A DNA stretch of 64,000 bases from Juglans regia (Eukaryota > Streptophyta > Magnoliopsida > Fagales > Juglandaceae): positions 11,274,847 through 11,338,846 of the forward strand of contig NC_049914.1 in the NCBI RefSeq assembly GCF_001411555.2. The letters are read 5' to 3'. Shown here piece by piece: positions 23,701 through 35,700 of this stretch. How positions within the stretch are numbered: position 1 is the first letter of the stretch; every line of letters starts with the position of its first letter. The notes beneath the pieces are model-generated. The model ran no database searches and had not been told where the DNA came from. It saw only the letters and a program-made list of their open reading frames with translations. Made by a program: the position numbers and the translations under genes.

Positions 23701-26700
23701 TTTGTTCCTCCAAGTCCTGAAGCTCCTCCAGTAAGGTTATCTTCTGGTTGTCAATACTACCAAAAACTTCCAAAATCCACCTCCTTAGATCTTGCTTTAA
23801 AGCCTTAAGCTTATGTGCAAGGATGAAACGTGGGGTACCAGAGAATTGATAAAAAGACCACCAGACACGAACTTTCTCAGCAAAACCATCCACTGCTAAC
23901 CATATATTCTCAAACTTGAAGTACTGGCGACCCCTATTCATGCCACCACAATCTAACAAAATAGGAAAATGATCCGAGTAACATCGAGCCGGCCTCTTCT
24001 TATACAACTTCGAATAGTGCTCTTCCCAAGAAGGAGAAACAAGAAACCTATCCAGTCTTGACCACCCCCTACCATTGGACCATGTGAACTCGCCCCCAGC
24101 CAGGGGAAGATCCATTAGATCCAAATCAAACATGAACTCAGAGAACTCCTCTATAGCTATTGAGTGGCGAATATTCCCTGATCGCTCGCTTGGGAAACGA
24201 GTGATATTGAAATCCCCACCCATACACCACGGCACATCCCATAGGCAATAAACGCCCGCCAACTCCTCCCACAACCTTCTACTCTCTCTGTCTAGGTTTG
24301 GCCCATAAATGCCTGCATATGCCCACTCCCAACCATCTGTTTCATTTTTAAATAAACAAGCAACCGAAAAAGTCCCAACACACTCCTCCACCTCAACCAC
24401 CACTCTTTTATCCCACATCAAAATGATACCACCAGACGCTCCTTCCAAAGCCAAGTATGACCAGCCCACATAAGAATATCCCCACAAACTTCGAATAAGT
24501 CTTCGATCAACGATCCTTAATTTTGTTTCTTGAAGACACACCACATCCGCTTTCCACAATCTCAACAAGGATTTTATACGAAGGCGCTTGTTGCGATCGT
24601 TAAGCCCCCGCATATTCCATGAGAGAATCTTAGGTTTCATGGACAATAGTAACGCCCCTCCCTTTCGTTCTAACCCTACCGCCACTCCCCTCCTTCACTT
24701 CATAGTTTATAGAGCATTGAAGTTTTCTAAGTTCTCTATCTCTCTTTGTAGCGGACTTCAATCTTCTCTCTTCAATGGCTATAAGAAGAGCCCTAAACTG
24801 CTCTTCAAAGCCTGTACAAGACACCCTAGTGCAGACTTGCAAATCCTCTAGTTTTTTTAACACCCAATCCGAAATAAACCGCTCTGAATTAGGGCTAGGA
24901 GGTAGTGTTCGTAATGGTTCAGCATTTCTTCCGTCTATGCACTCCCCTTCACATATGACCAGCTGCATATCCACTCCTTCTGACTCCAACAAAATTGGAT
25001 GCACTGTGTTCTTGTCAAGGTTTGCTTTTCCATACTCCCGTAAAGTTATCGGTGCTAGAGCACCATTGTTCAAGCCCATGACTTCTCCAGCCACCACTTG
25101 AGTCGTGTATGAGTGGTCATCGTCGATCCTCGAAGGGTTCTGTGTAGCCACCATAGCTGGCTCCTGTAACAACCCACACATAGGAATGATCCCAGTGGGT
25201 ATATTATCCTCAAATGCAGAACCTTCAAGTCCCAAGGAACTAGACGACTTGAAAGTGCCGCAGACCTTCGTCACACCTCTCTGTGTAAGGTCCGAAGCAT
25301 TTGCAGCAGTGATGGCAAGGTTATCACACGTTCTAAGGGATCCTGTCACTGTATCGGTTGTTGCCAGCGTCGTCGCCTCTGTCATCGCAAGGCTCTGTGC
25401 AGCCACCATAGCTGGCTCCTCCGTCGCACCTTTCTGTGCAAGGTCCGAAGAATTCGCAGCAGTGACGACAATGTTATCACACGATCCGAGGGCTCCAGTC
25501 ACTGTAACAGTTGTTGCCGGCGTCATCGCCTCCACCGTAGGGTCGGCCTCCTTCGGCGATGATGTCTGAAGCCTCGCGGGGAGCGGTGGCTTGGCCCCAC
25601 CCCCCGATGGGCCAGCTTCCTCCCAATGGGAGCGATGGCTCGTCTTCCTCCAGAAAGAGCCATCTCTTTGTTGGGCCTTAATGGGCTGAAACCCATCTAC
25701 ACGGTCGGTTGCCTTTGCTTTCCCCTTACTTACGGTAACAAAGGGCTCCCTGGGCTGGGTTGTAGCCCTTTCTTCAAATTCCCACCCCAGGCCCAGGCCC
25801 AGGCCCAGGCCCAACCCCACCATCCTTTCTACTTCAACGCAGCGTTTTAACCAACACACCCTATATGTTAATTCTCCCAGCTGCGTCTCCATTTCACCCA
25901 GCGCCTGCAGCACATTTTCCTCTTCCAGGCCAACAAAATCTCTGCCACCACCATCCCGCAACTGTGCACCTTCCAAAGAAGTGATGGGACCTGAGTTCAA
26001 CAGACATTTCTTTGCACCGTTCATGTCTCGAGGCCTCACCATCTCTTTGCTCCCTTGAAGAACATCTCTGTACAAACAAAAATTTAAATTCTACAACGTC
26101 GTCGCTGGTGGTAACAGCCGCCTTGAATCACCAACACTTCCAGCTTCCTTCAGCACCACCACAAGTTTTCTCCAACCCATTCTATCCCTATCTCTTGGAA
26201 TGAAGATGAAACTCCGACGTCCCCCCCCACCATACTCCACGAACGCCATATATTCTCCCCTGAAGTTTATACATCGTTGAGCAATATACCCCCTGTCCCC
26301 GTCTCGATGGGCAATATAGAATCCCTTTCCTTCCACCAACAAGCACTCTTCCAAGGCATTAGAGAACCAACGTATTGTCTCCAACCCCAGGTTCAAGTTT
26401 GTTTCAACTTTCCATCCCTTCTCGATAATATTCACATACCTCCCTTCCCTTGACACCTCAAATACTTTTGATTCAATATTGATGCGTTTCATGGGCATCA
26501 TACTTTACTAATGAGAATTGCTTTCAAATGCACCGTCAAAATCCCGTAAACGCCATACGATGGTGATTGATACTAAGTATGGGACTATAAGGGGGGGTTG
26601 GTGCTCTAATGAAGTTAGGGGGGCATATGGAGTAGGGTTATGGAAGCATATTCAGAGAGGTCGGTGGTCTTTATCTAGCAACACTAGGCTGTGTATGGGG

Positions 26701-29700
26701 GATGGCAATAGAATCAGTTTTTGGCATGATGTTTGGGTTGGAGATATGGCTCTTAAGGATGTCTATCCCTCTATTTTCGGAATTGCTAGGGAACAAGATG
26801 CTTTCGTGGCTGACTTGCGAGAAATTACTAATGGTTCGCAGCAATGGAATGTTAGCTTCATTAGGGAGCCCATGATTGGGAAGTAGGTGTCTTGGTGGAG
26901 TTCCTTAACTTGTTCTACACCATTAGTCCAGTTGTTACAACGGCGGATAAATTGGAGTGGCGGCCTTCCAAGAAAGACAAATTTTCTCTTTTATCTTTTT
27001 ATGAGACTCTTACTGTCCAAGGTAGGAATCATTTTCCTTGGAAGAACATTTGGTGGAGTAAAGCACCTTCAAAGGCTGCTTTTTTTGCTTGGACAATAGC
27101 TTTAGGGAAGATTCTGACTATTGATAGTTTAAGAAAACGTGGGCTTATCATCATCGACTGGTGTTGTATGTGCAGAAATAGTGGTGAAACAATGGATCAT
27201 TTACTTCTACATTGTGAGTTTGTAAGGGCCATGTGGAATTAGTTTTTTAGCAAAGTGGGATTTGCATGGGTTATCCCCGCGGGGGGGGCGGGGTGGTTGA
27301 ACTACTAGCTAGTTGGAGAGGGATCATGGGACACCACGGATTGTAGCTGTGTAGAAGATGGCTCCCATTTGTATATTTTGGTGTGAAAGAAATGATAGAA
27401 ATTTAAAAGGATCGTGAGCGCAACTTGGAAAAGTTTAAGAGCTTTTTCTGGAAGACTTTATTTATGTGGGTCATTGCTTTAGATTTAATGGTCTCAGTTT
27501 TCATGATTTCCTTGTAACCGTTTCTCGTTCCTAAATAGGTGTAATCCCATGTATACCTCCTGTGTACTTGGGCTATGCCTATCTGTATATCAATAGAATA
27601 TCTTCTTACTTATATAAAAAAAAAAAGTATTTGTTAAGCTCTTTCTATAGCATGTACAGTTTTTGGATTTTCTTATTTGATGACCTTTGGATATTCTCAT
27701 GATTTCAGCTCTAGTTCCTTTACCATAGCAATGAAAACTCAGCATCCTTTCTTTTTGAATGGTTTAATTAATCATCAACACAATTATATTTTTAGTGATT
27801 GGTGTGAATTCGTTTTCTAAAATCTTCCCTTCTGCAATGGGTTTCCTAGATTTGTTTTTCATTGACATGAAGCTATTCAAGATGGAGGCAGAGATCGTAT
27901 TATCTGTGGTTCACCTTATAGAAAATAGCAGGGGTGCTTGTCGCTCGATGTCTCTTGTAATCATTGTACAGTGGCAGGTTGCATTCGTGGTAGGGTTACC
28001 GTGAGTAGACTGTAGGGAGTCTCTGAAGACGTTACAGGTGGGGAACAAAGCATTTCTTCTCCAACGTTGTGTTAATAGACATGATCGATTTTTGGCCCTT
28101 TTAGAGTATGTGGAGGAAATTGAAGGGGGGGGTTTGGTTATATTGTAAGGTAGAGATGGCAAAGGGTAGACTGGTTTCTGTGCTGAACTCGTTGCTTGTT
28201 TTCCAATCTTTTCTTGGGGATGGGTATCGTTCGCAGCCGCATCCCAAGTCTTTGGGTGGTGTTTCAATGGCGGTAAGGGAAGAAACAACAAGGTGGATCA
28301 GAATACAACTGGTTCAAGGAAGGTGGGAGTGCCATCATATGTAGACTTTCTCTCAGGGTAGAGTTTGAGCTTGACACATCCAATTCATCATAGGTGGTAA
28401 TCTGGGTAACAAATTTAATGGGTTGGTAGGTGTTGGTGGTGGAGCCGTAACGACAAATACAAAAGTTCAAAATTTCCAGTTGGAGTAAAACCGTTGGTGG
28501 GTTTGAGTCATTTGTATAGTAGAGTTTTTTTCATCTCTTTTGTGCATAGAGAGTGCCGAAAAGAATAAATAAGGGGTTTCTTTGGGTATTGGTTCCCGTA
28601 GGAAGCTATCTTCGGGCAGCCCATAGAAAAGGGCAGTATGGGTGATAGCTCTAGGGTTGAGCTCAGAATCAATTGGGTTTTGGTCAGGGGTTATGAACCA
28701 AGTAGGGGCCAAATTTTTTAATTTGGTTTTTATTACAACTCAGGGTTGGGGAATTTGATACCTCTCTTCCACTTTTATCTTCTATGAATTAGGGGGTGTG
28801 GGGTAGCCCAAGCAGGGGGAAGATTACTGATTTGTCTCCAATGGAAGGATGTGTGTTGGGATCTATGTAAAGCAAAGGTACATACTTGGGGAATCAAGCT
28901 CTTTGTCGATGACTACAGGCATTCAAGAGGACCAAATGTGTTGTGAGCCTTTGGCTATGTGTCTGCCTTTGGCTAATGGGCTCTCAGGAACTTTTGATTG
29001 GAGTTTGCAAAAAGTCTGAATGTTTTATCAATTAGTGGGAGTTCCAAGCGATGAGTTTGAAGAGGAACTTGCTCCCTTGTTTGTAGCCATTGAACCAGTG
29101 GAAACATGACAGACATGTCCTGTTGGCCTCAAACCAGATTCTAGAAGGTTAAGGGAGTTGAAAGATTGACATGCTCCATTAACTATGAATTTAGAAATGG
29201 TAGCTCAAGTCGTGGTAGACTGGCAGTGATAAGGGGAAGGGCTCGAAAGTATTTTAATGAGGGTCCAGCTATTTTCATGGATATTGTTAGGAGGTTAAAT
29301 GAAAAGGGTAAGTGCTTTCTTGTTGGGAACTTGCTAAGAGCTTGGGGATTTGATACCATTTGGCTCCAAGAAATGAAGTTCAAACACGTTCTGAAGTACT
29401 GTGTACATTTTATATAGTGGTCAACATCTAGATTGGTGTTGCTTGGATTAGAAAGGGCTTAGAGTAGTATTTTGTCAAGGGGTGATAGAAGAATGATAGT
29501 AATGAGTGTGAATATGACTATTTCATGTTCTTTTTGGAATGTAGAAGACATGTCTGAGTGGACTTTTGCAGGGGTCTCTAGGCCTATTGTGACAATGCTA
29601 GGATGCTTCTTTGGCATGAATTGGCGGTCTTATGAGCTGGTGGACTATGCCTTGGTGTATCAGGGAGATTTTAATGTCAGCCATTTTCCTTGTGTAAAAT

Positions 29701-32700
29701 CAGGTGCAGCTTGCATTTGTCCACCTATGTCAGAATCTTCATATCTTACATTTGAACAAAACCTTATTGATATGTCGATGGTGGGATGAGCTTTCACAAG
29801 GTCTAGTAATTGGGAACTTCCTACTTTGTCTAGATTGGATCATTTTTTTCAAATTCTGTGGGAAGTACACTTTCCTAGTGTGTGTCAGAAGAGGTTGGTT
29901 AGACTTTGCTTTTATTATATCCCTATTCTTTTGGATTGTGGGAATATTTAGGGTGGTAAAAGATATTCCAATTTCCAAGTCCTAAAAACATAAGGCTTTG
30001 TGGGAAAAGTCAAGTGATGGTGGGACTCTTAACTGTATTCAAGGATCTTGAAATTTTGTTTTGGCACAAAAACTCAAAGCTTTGAAAGGTGAATTATGAG
30101 TGTGGAATAAAGAGGCATTTGAAGACATTGGAAAATTGAATAATGTTCTCTCTGTTGAGTTACTAGGCCTTGAAATGATTGAGAAAGATAGACCATTGTG
30201 GGAGGAAGAGAGTTTGAGAAGGCTGATGCTCTATGGTTGGAAATAATTTTAGAGGAGAGAGAGGTATGGGAGGTAGTGAAAGGGCTTAATGGAGATATGA
30301 CACCTAGACTGGATATTCCATGGTTTTTTTTCAAACTTTTTTGATATAAATAAATTATATTGATCAAAGAATGGCAAAGCCAGTACACAACTCTGATGCC
30401 CTAACTAGGTAGGCACATTAGAGGCAAGAAAATCATGAAGGGTCATGCCATTAAAATCCACAGCAATAGCCCAACTACAAAGAGTTCTAAAAGATAAAAC
30501 TTTAAGCTCCTCCAACGATCTTTCTTGGTCTTCGAAAGTCCGCTCATTGCGCAATTGCCACAAACACCACATGCATAGAGGGATCATCTTCCAAATTGCT
30601 TTAATTGGTTGCCTGCCTCTTATGAGTTTTATTTGAAAGACAATTTAAGAAGCTACATCCATTTCATTCCAAAATAGCTAGGGTCAGTGGGTATCAAGGA
30701 TTTCAAGGCTATTAGCCTGATGGGTAGTGTTTACAAAATTGCCAAGTTCTGGCAAATACATTGGATATTGAGAAGGCCTACAATCACGTGTACTTGGGAT
30801 TCTTGATTGATTGGTTGGAAAGATGCAGATTTGGATAGAAATAGTGTGCTTGGACCACCTAGTGCATCCTAGCATTGTCACAATGCCATGTGGGTTTCTT
30901 TAGAAGTACTCGAGGTTTATGCAAAGGAGACCCTTTACACTGGGCTTCTTTGTGTGGAGCCTGGTACTGTTTGTGGCAGCCTGGATGATGACCCGATCTT
31001 ACAAGGATCCGTTGTGGTTTTTTGGTGTAATTTCATTGATCTGTTTTGGCTCTGATGAGGGTTTATAGTATTGTATTAAACCCTTGTACGGTCGCCACAC
31101 TATATCTTTGATTATCAACTAAAATAAAATCCTTTGCAGCTTCGTGGACGTAGGCATGCTGTCGAACCACGTAAACATTATGTCATGTGTGATTGATTTC
31201 ACTTTTGTTTTATCTTTTCTCTTATCATTCCTAACACTTTATTCCTTATGCTCTTTGTTATTGTTATGAACGCTTTGCGAATGATTATTTCTTCTATGGT
31301 GCATAGTGGTCTCTTATCGGGCTTTACAGTGGGCACCAAGAGTGGAACAAGGATCAACATCTCTCATTCATTGTTTAGAGATGACACATAAGTTTTGTGA
31401 GGCCAACCATAACCATTTTTATCATTTGTGTTGCTTAATCCTGTGCATTGAAGCAATATCTAGGTTGAAGGTGAACCTGGCCAAGTTGTAATTGATTCCG
31501 GTTCGTAGAGTTGAGAATGTAACCAGTTTGGCTGAGATCCTTGGATGTAGGATCTCTACCCTGCCCATGATTTAATTTGGACTTCCCTTGGGAGCTACCT
31601 TCAAAGCCAAAGTCATTGGGGATGTGGTATTATTGAGAAGATGGAAAGTTGTTGGCTTGAAATGGTTGTATTTATCAAAGGGTGGTAGAAACGTGTTGAT
31701 CAAAAGTACATTCTCAAATTATCCGACCCACTAAATGTCTTTGTTTCCACTTTCTGTGGTAGTTAGTTGCCAATAGACTTGAGAAACGTTTTTATTGGTT
31801 TATGAGTAAAATGAAATTTTTATTGAAACAAGTAAATAGGCATGGCCCAATCACACAAGAAGTATACAAAAAAGAACACCTCATTACAAGTTATTAGTAG
31901 CTAAAGAAGGGTGCAAGCAACAAATGAAAACTAGCCCCATTAAATACAATAGATAAAGCCCAAAGAAATTAGGTTTGGAAAAAGACACATATGAGATCAG
32001 TGTTCTCTGTCTTTAATGCTCCGTCCATTCCTTTCAAGCCAAATGCACTATATGAGACGTAAAGCAATCATACTCCACACAAAAGCAATATGTGGATTGC
32101 CTAGAAGTCCTCTCCAACAAGCAAGAAGGTCCACCACCCTCCTAGACATCACCTATGCAAATCCAGTCCTACTAAGAATATCATCCCATAGCACCCTTGC
32201 CATCTAACAATGAAGTAATAAATGATCCATAGATTCACCACTTCTTTTACACATAGAGAACCAATCCAAAACAAAGAGCCCATGCTTCCTCAGGTTGTCC
32301 ATGGTCAAGATTTTTTCGAGGGAGGCAGTCCAACCAAAGAAAGAAACCTTATAAGGCACCTTACTCCTCCATATGCACTTCCAAGGAAAAGGATTATGGT
32401 TATAACATGACATTACCTTGTAAAGGGATCGGAACATTGAACTTCTTATTCCCATAATGTGTCCAAACCATCCTATCCACCTTGACACTACCAATGCTTG
32501 AAGCTTACACCAAGCAGAAAAGATCAGAAATAGCTCTAATTTCCCAATCCTGAGCAGCTCTCAGAAAGCTAATATTCCTTGTAGAATTGCTAGAGCTGTC
32601 CAAGAGATTGCCCCCGATGCCTCCTGATCACAAGCAATCCAGAAAAAGGTAGGGCACATGGTCTTGAGGGCTGAATCACCGCACCAAGAATCATGCCAGA

Positions 32701-35700
32701 ATCTGACTTCCTCCCTCTGACAAGCAAATCCTCTCGAGGGCTGTATCACCACACCAATAATCCAGTTAGCTACACCTGCAGATATTGGAAATAAGGATAG
32801 AAAGTTTTGTAGGAAGATTAGAAGGAATATCTTGATTTATGTGATTCTTCCTCCCTCTGACAAGCAAATCCTCTTCCAACTTGCCAACCTTGTCTCAATC
32901 TTCTCAGTCACTCCATTCCATATAGCCTTCACCATACAGACTTGAGAAACTACGAAGAGATTTTTTATATGAGAGGAATATAAGTTCCATATTTTGAAGT
33001 GGCCCAAGGTGTGTTCGCTAGTTGTAGAAGGAAGGTAGGAGTGAAAAACTTAATTCTCTTTAACTGAGCTCTCTTGGGGAAATAATGGTTATGGCATCAT
33101 GCCTAAGAAAGAGAGAGCCTTTGACGGTGCTGACAGATACAAAGTATGGTAGCTTCAGGGTGGTTGGTGTTTTTTCTAGAAGAATTTTAGAAGTAGTTGG
33201 GTTTTTTTTTCCTCGCTAGATTTCTGATGGGTGAAGGGTCCAAGATCTGCTTTTGGCATGATGTGTGGTGTGGGATCAGTCCTTGAGAAACATCTTCCCG
33301 GAGTTATTCAAAGCGCTCGTAAAAAGGATACTTATGTGGTAGATCATTGTCATGGTGCTTGGCTCTACTCAATGGAGTGTATGTTTTGTCAAGGAGGCTA
33401 ATGATTGGGAGGTGGGCCTCTTCTGAACATTCTTTGATTGGTTGTATTTGTGGACTTATGGCGAAGACATTGGTTTAGGGCCAAAGAAAGGAGTTTTCAA
33501 AGTAATATAATTTTAAATGTGCTGTATGTTCAAGGAAGGACCCATTTCCCATGGTAGATCATTTGGAAAAACGAAAGCCTCCCCTGGAGTTGATTTTTTT
33601 CTTGAACAAGGGCTTTAGGAAAAATTCTTACCTTGGTGTTTGTGCCCTCTTCTTACCTAGAATTGCTTTTACCTCCACCATGGTGTTTGTGCCCTCTTCT
33701 TAATGATTTTTTTTTTCCTTAACGATTTGGGATACCTGCTAAAAACTTCCTTCTGCATTTCTAATCACCTCACCCCTTTGCCCACTTAGTATCGGTTTCT
33801 GAAACTACCACCATTGAAACTGAGTTTAAGTTTTCTACAAGTGGGGTTAGTCCATTTCAAGAACCTCTTTTTACATATTTTGCTTAGTTGAATCTCTCGT
33901 ATATTCTTTGTGTACTTGGGTAGTGCCTTTTTTTCATTAATACATTCTAACTTGAACAAAAAAAAAAAAACCTTTTTGGTCATTAATAAGTTCTAACTTA
34001 AAAAATCTAGGTGTGAATTCATTATAGGTGAGAGATGATTAGAAAGAAGGCCCCTTTAGATACTCCTGGCAGAATCTAACTCCAATTGATGCCAGATCTG
34101 GGGAGTTCAAGTGTTCCTGTATAAAAAGTTACTCCTTGTTTTTTTAAGTTTTGATGCTTCTCCCCATTTGGAATTCTTATGTGATGTACAAAAAGCATGC
34201 ATACTCATCTTGCTCTAATTTTTTTCTGGCAGTTGAGAACTTTTTTGATACGTAATGGCTTGTCAATTCTTTTTAAAGAAGGTCCAGCTGCTTACAAGGC
34301 CTACTACTTGAGGTAAGGTTCTGTGCAAGTTTTGAGTGCCAGATATATTTGAAATCTGAAATGAGACATCTAAAGGACAAGACCTATAGATTCCTTGTTA
34401 GACTGCCTACATTTTATCATAATCTGGAGATTGAATGATCTAAAGGAACTATATGACTAACATTAAGTGTTCTTTTTGGGTTTCATTAAATTCTCAGAAG
34501 CTTGATGATAGGGCTAAAAGATCCTGCTGTGATCCTCATTGAATAACTCTGCATTTATTTCGTGGAAGTGCTCCATGTTTAAATACTCATAGATCTCTGT
34601 TCACAATCTGATGTATAAAATGATCGGTATTGTTTACCTGATGGTTTGCTGTTACTCTTTTATTGTAATTCATCAATGGTGTTTGGACAGTTCTTGATAA
34701 CATCGTGAGATATATGTGTTTGTTGACGTTATAATCTATTGTAATTGTTGCGTTAGTCTTAAAAGCTGTAATATTTGGCTATTCTCTAAGTAGGCATTCT
34801 TAGTTAACAATTTATCCCTTAAAAAAACATTATAGGCAAATGAAGATATGGGGCACTTCAGCAGGAAAGCAGAGGGAGCTCAGTAAGATGCTTGATGAAT
34901 GGTAAGGCTTGTTTCATTCTTTGTGTGCCCTTACTATTTTTTGCACTTAGATTCCTTTCAGAATTGGGTTTGTGCAGTTCTGCAAATTGAATATTTCTCT
35001 TTCCTTTCACATTCAGGGCTGTGTTTATACGAAGGAAGTATGGACACAAACAGCTGTCACAATCCATATACCTTAGTGAAGCTGAGCCTTTTCTTGAACA
35101 GTATGCTAAACGCAATCCACAGAATCAGGCTCTGATAGGTTCTGCTGGTAACTTGGTAAGGACGGAAGACTTCTTGGCTGTTGTTGACGGAGGTGTGGAT
35201 GAAGAGGGTGATCTTCAGATGGAGCGGGAGGTAACACCATCAAGCCCCAGTCCTTCAGTAAAGGATACTGTTCCCAAGAAAGAGGGGTTGATCATATTCT
35301 TTCCAGGTAACAATATCTGCAACTGGCCTAAGCCTGTCTCTCTCTCTCTCTCTACTTTCTGTCTTTGAGGAAGTATTAAATAGCTTTGTTAACTTATTCA
35401 AGAAGAGAGATATGATCTAAAAGTTATTTTTCCTGATTTAGAAGGAGTTATTTATATCTTTTCAATTCATTGGACTGTGTTTTTTGTTCCCAGGAGAGTC
35501 TTATATTGTGATAACAAAGTTGGGAGTCATGAGAAAAAATGAGCTTTGGGAATATTACAATAAAAGCTAAATGGCTTACTTAATTTTCGTATAAGTAATC
35601 CAATATTTTATTGAGCAACACAGAAGGAATAAGCCAAGTACATGGGACGTATAGAAGAGAAACACCTAATTAGAAATAGAAACAGGTACAAGAAAGTTAT

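Larger units (their letters stand above)
20906..26558 (-). mobile_element. L1 LINE 'B', full-length size, nested in LINE 'A'
   Basis: A 5.65-kb minus-strand LINE with T-run (3' tail) at 20906-20917. It is bounded by a perfect 13-bp duplication GATGGTGATTGAT (20893-20905 and 26559-26571) of LINE-A sequence. It holds ORF1 (from about 26501 down to 24630) and ORF2 (from 24640 down to 21018), the latter with endonuclease, reverse transcriptase and zinc-binding parts. A few frameshifts interrupt ORF2, but it is clearly younger and better kept than its host. Confidence 0.95.
16354..27626 (+). mobile_element. L1 LINE 'A', full-length size, split by LINE 'B'
   Basis: The element runs from 16354 to a poly-A tail at 27616-27626, bounded by a perfect 13-bp duplication GTATTTGTTAAGC (16341-16353 and 27627-27639). 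Removing the nested minus-strand insertion leaves about 5.6 kb. Decayed ORF1 spans about 16400-18240, the endonuclease region starts near 18267, reverse transcriptase covers about 19500-20900 (FVDD in place of YADD near 20305), and the zinc-binding tail is 26570-27240. Several stops and frameshifts make it inactive. Confidence 0.92.
27814..34009 (+). mobile_element. L1 LINE 'C', decayed, with nested fragments
   Basis: Bounded by an 11-bp duplication GGTGTGAATTC (27803-27813 and 34010-34020). The start (ATGGGTTTCCT at 27838) matches the 5' end of LINE G. Endonuclease traces lie at 29160-30000 and reverse-transcriptase traces at 30640-31790 and 32950-33640; the tail region near 33880-33970 has an A-run followed by some 40 bp. 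Heavy decay makes it the oldest of the three large LINEs. Minus-strand LINE pieces interrupt it at about 30337-30607 and at 31788-32937. Confidence 0.82.
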
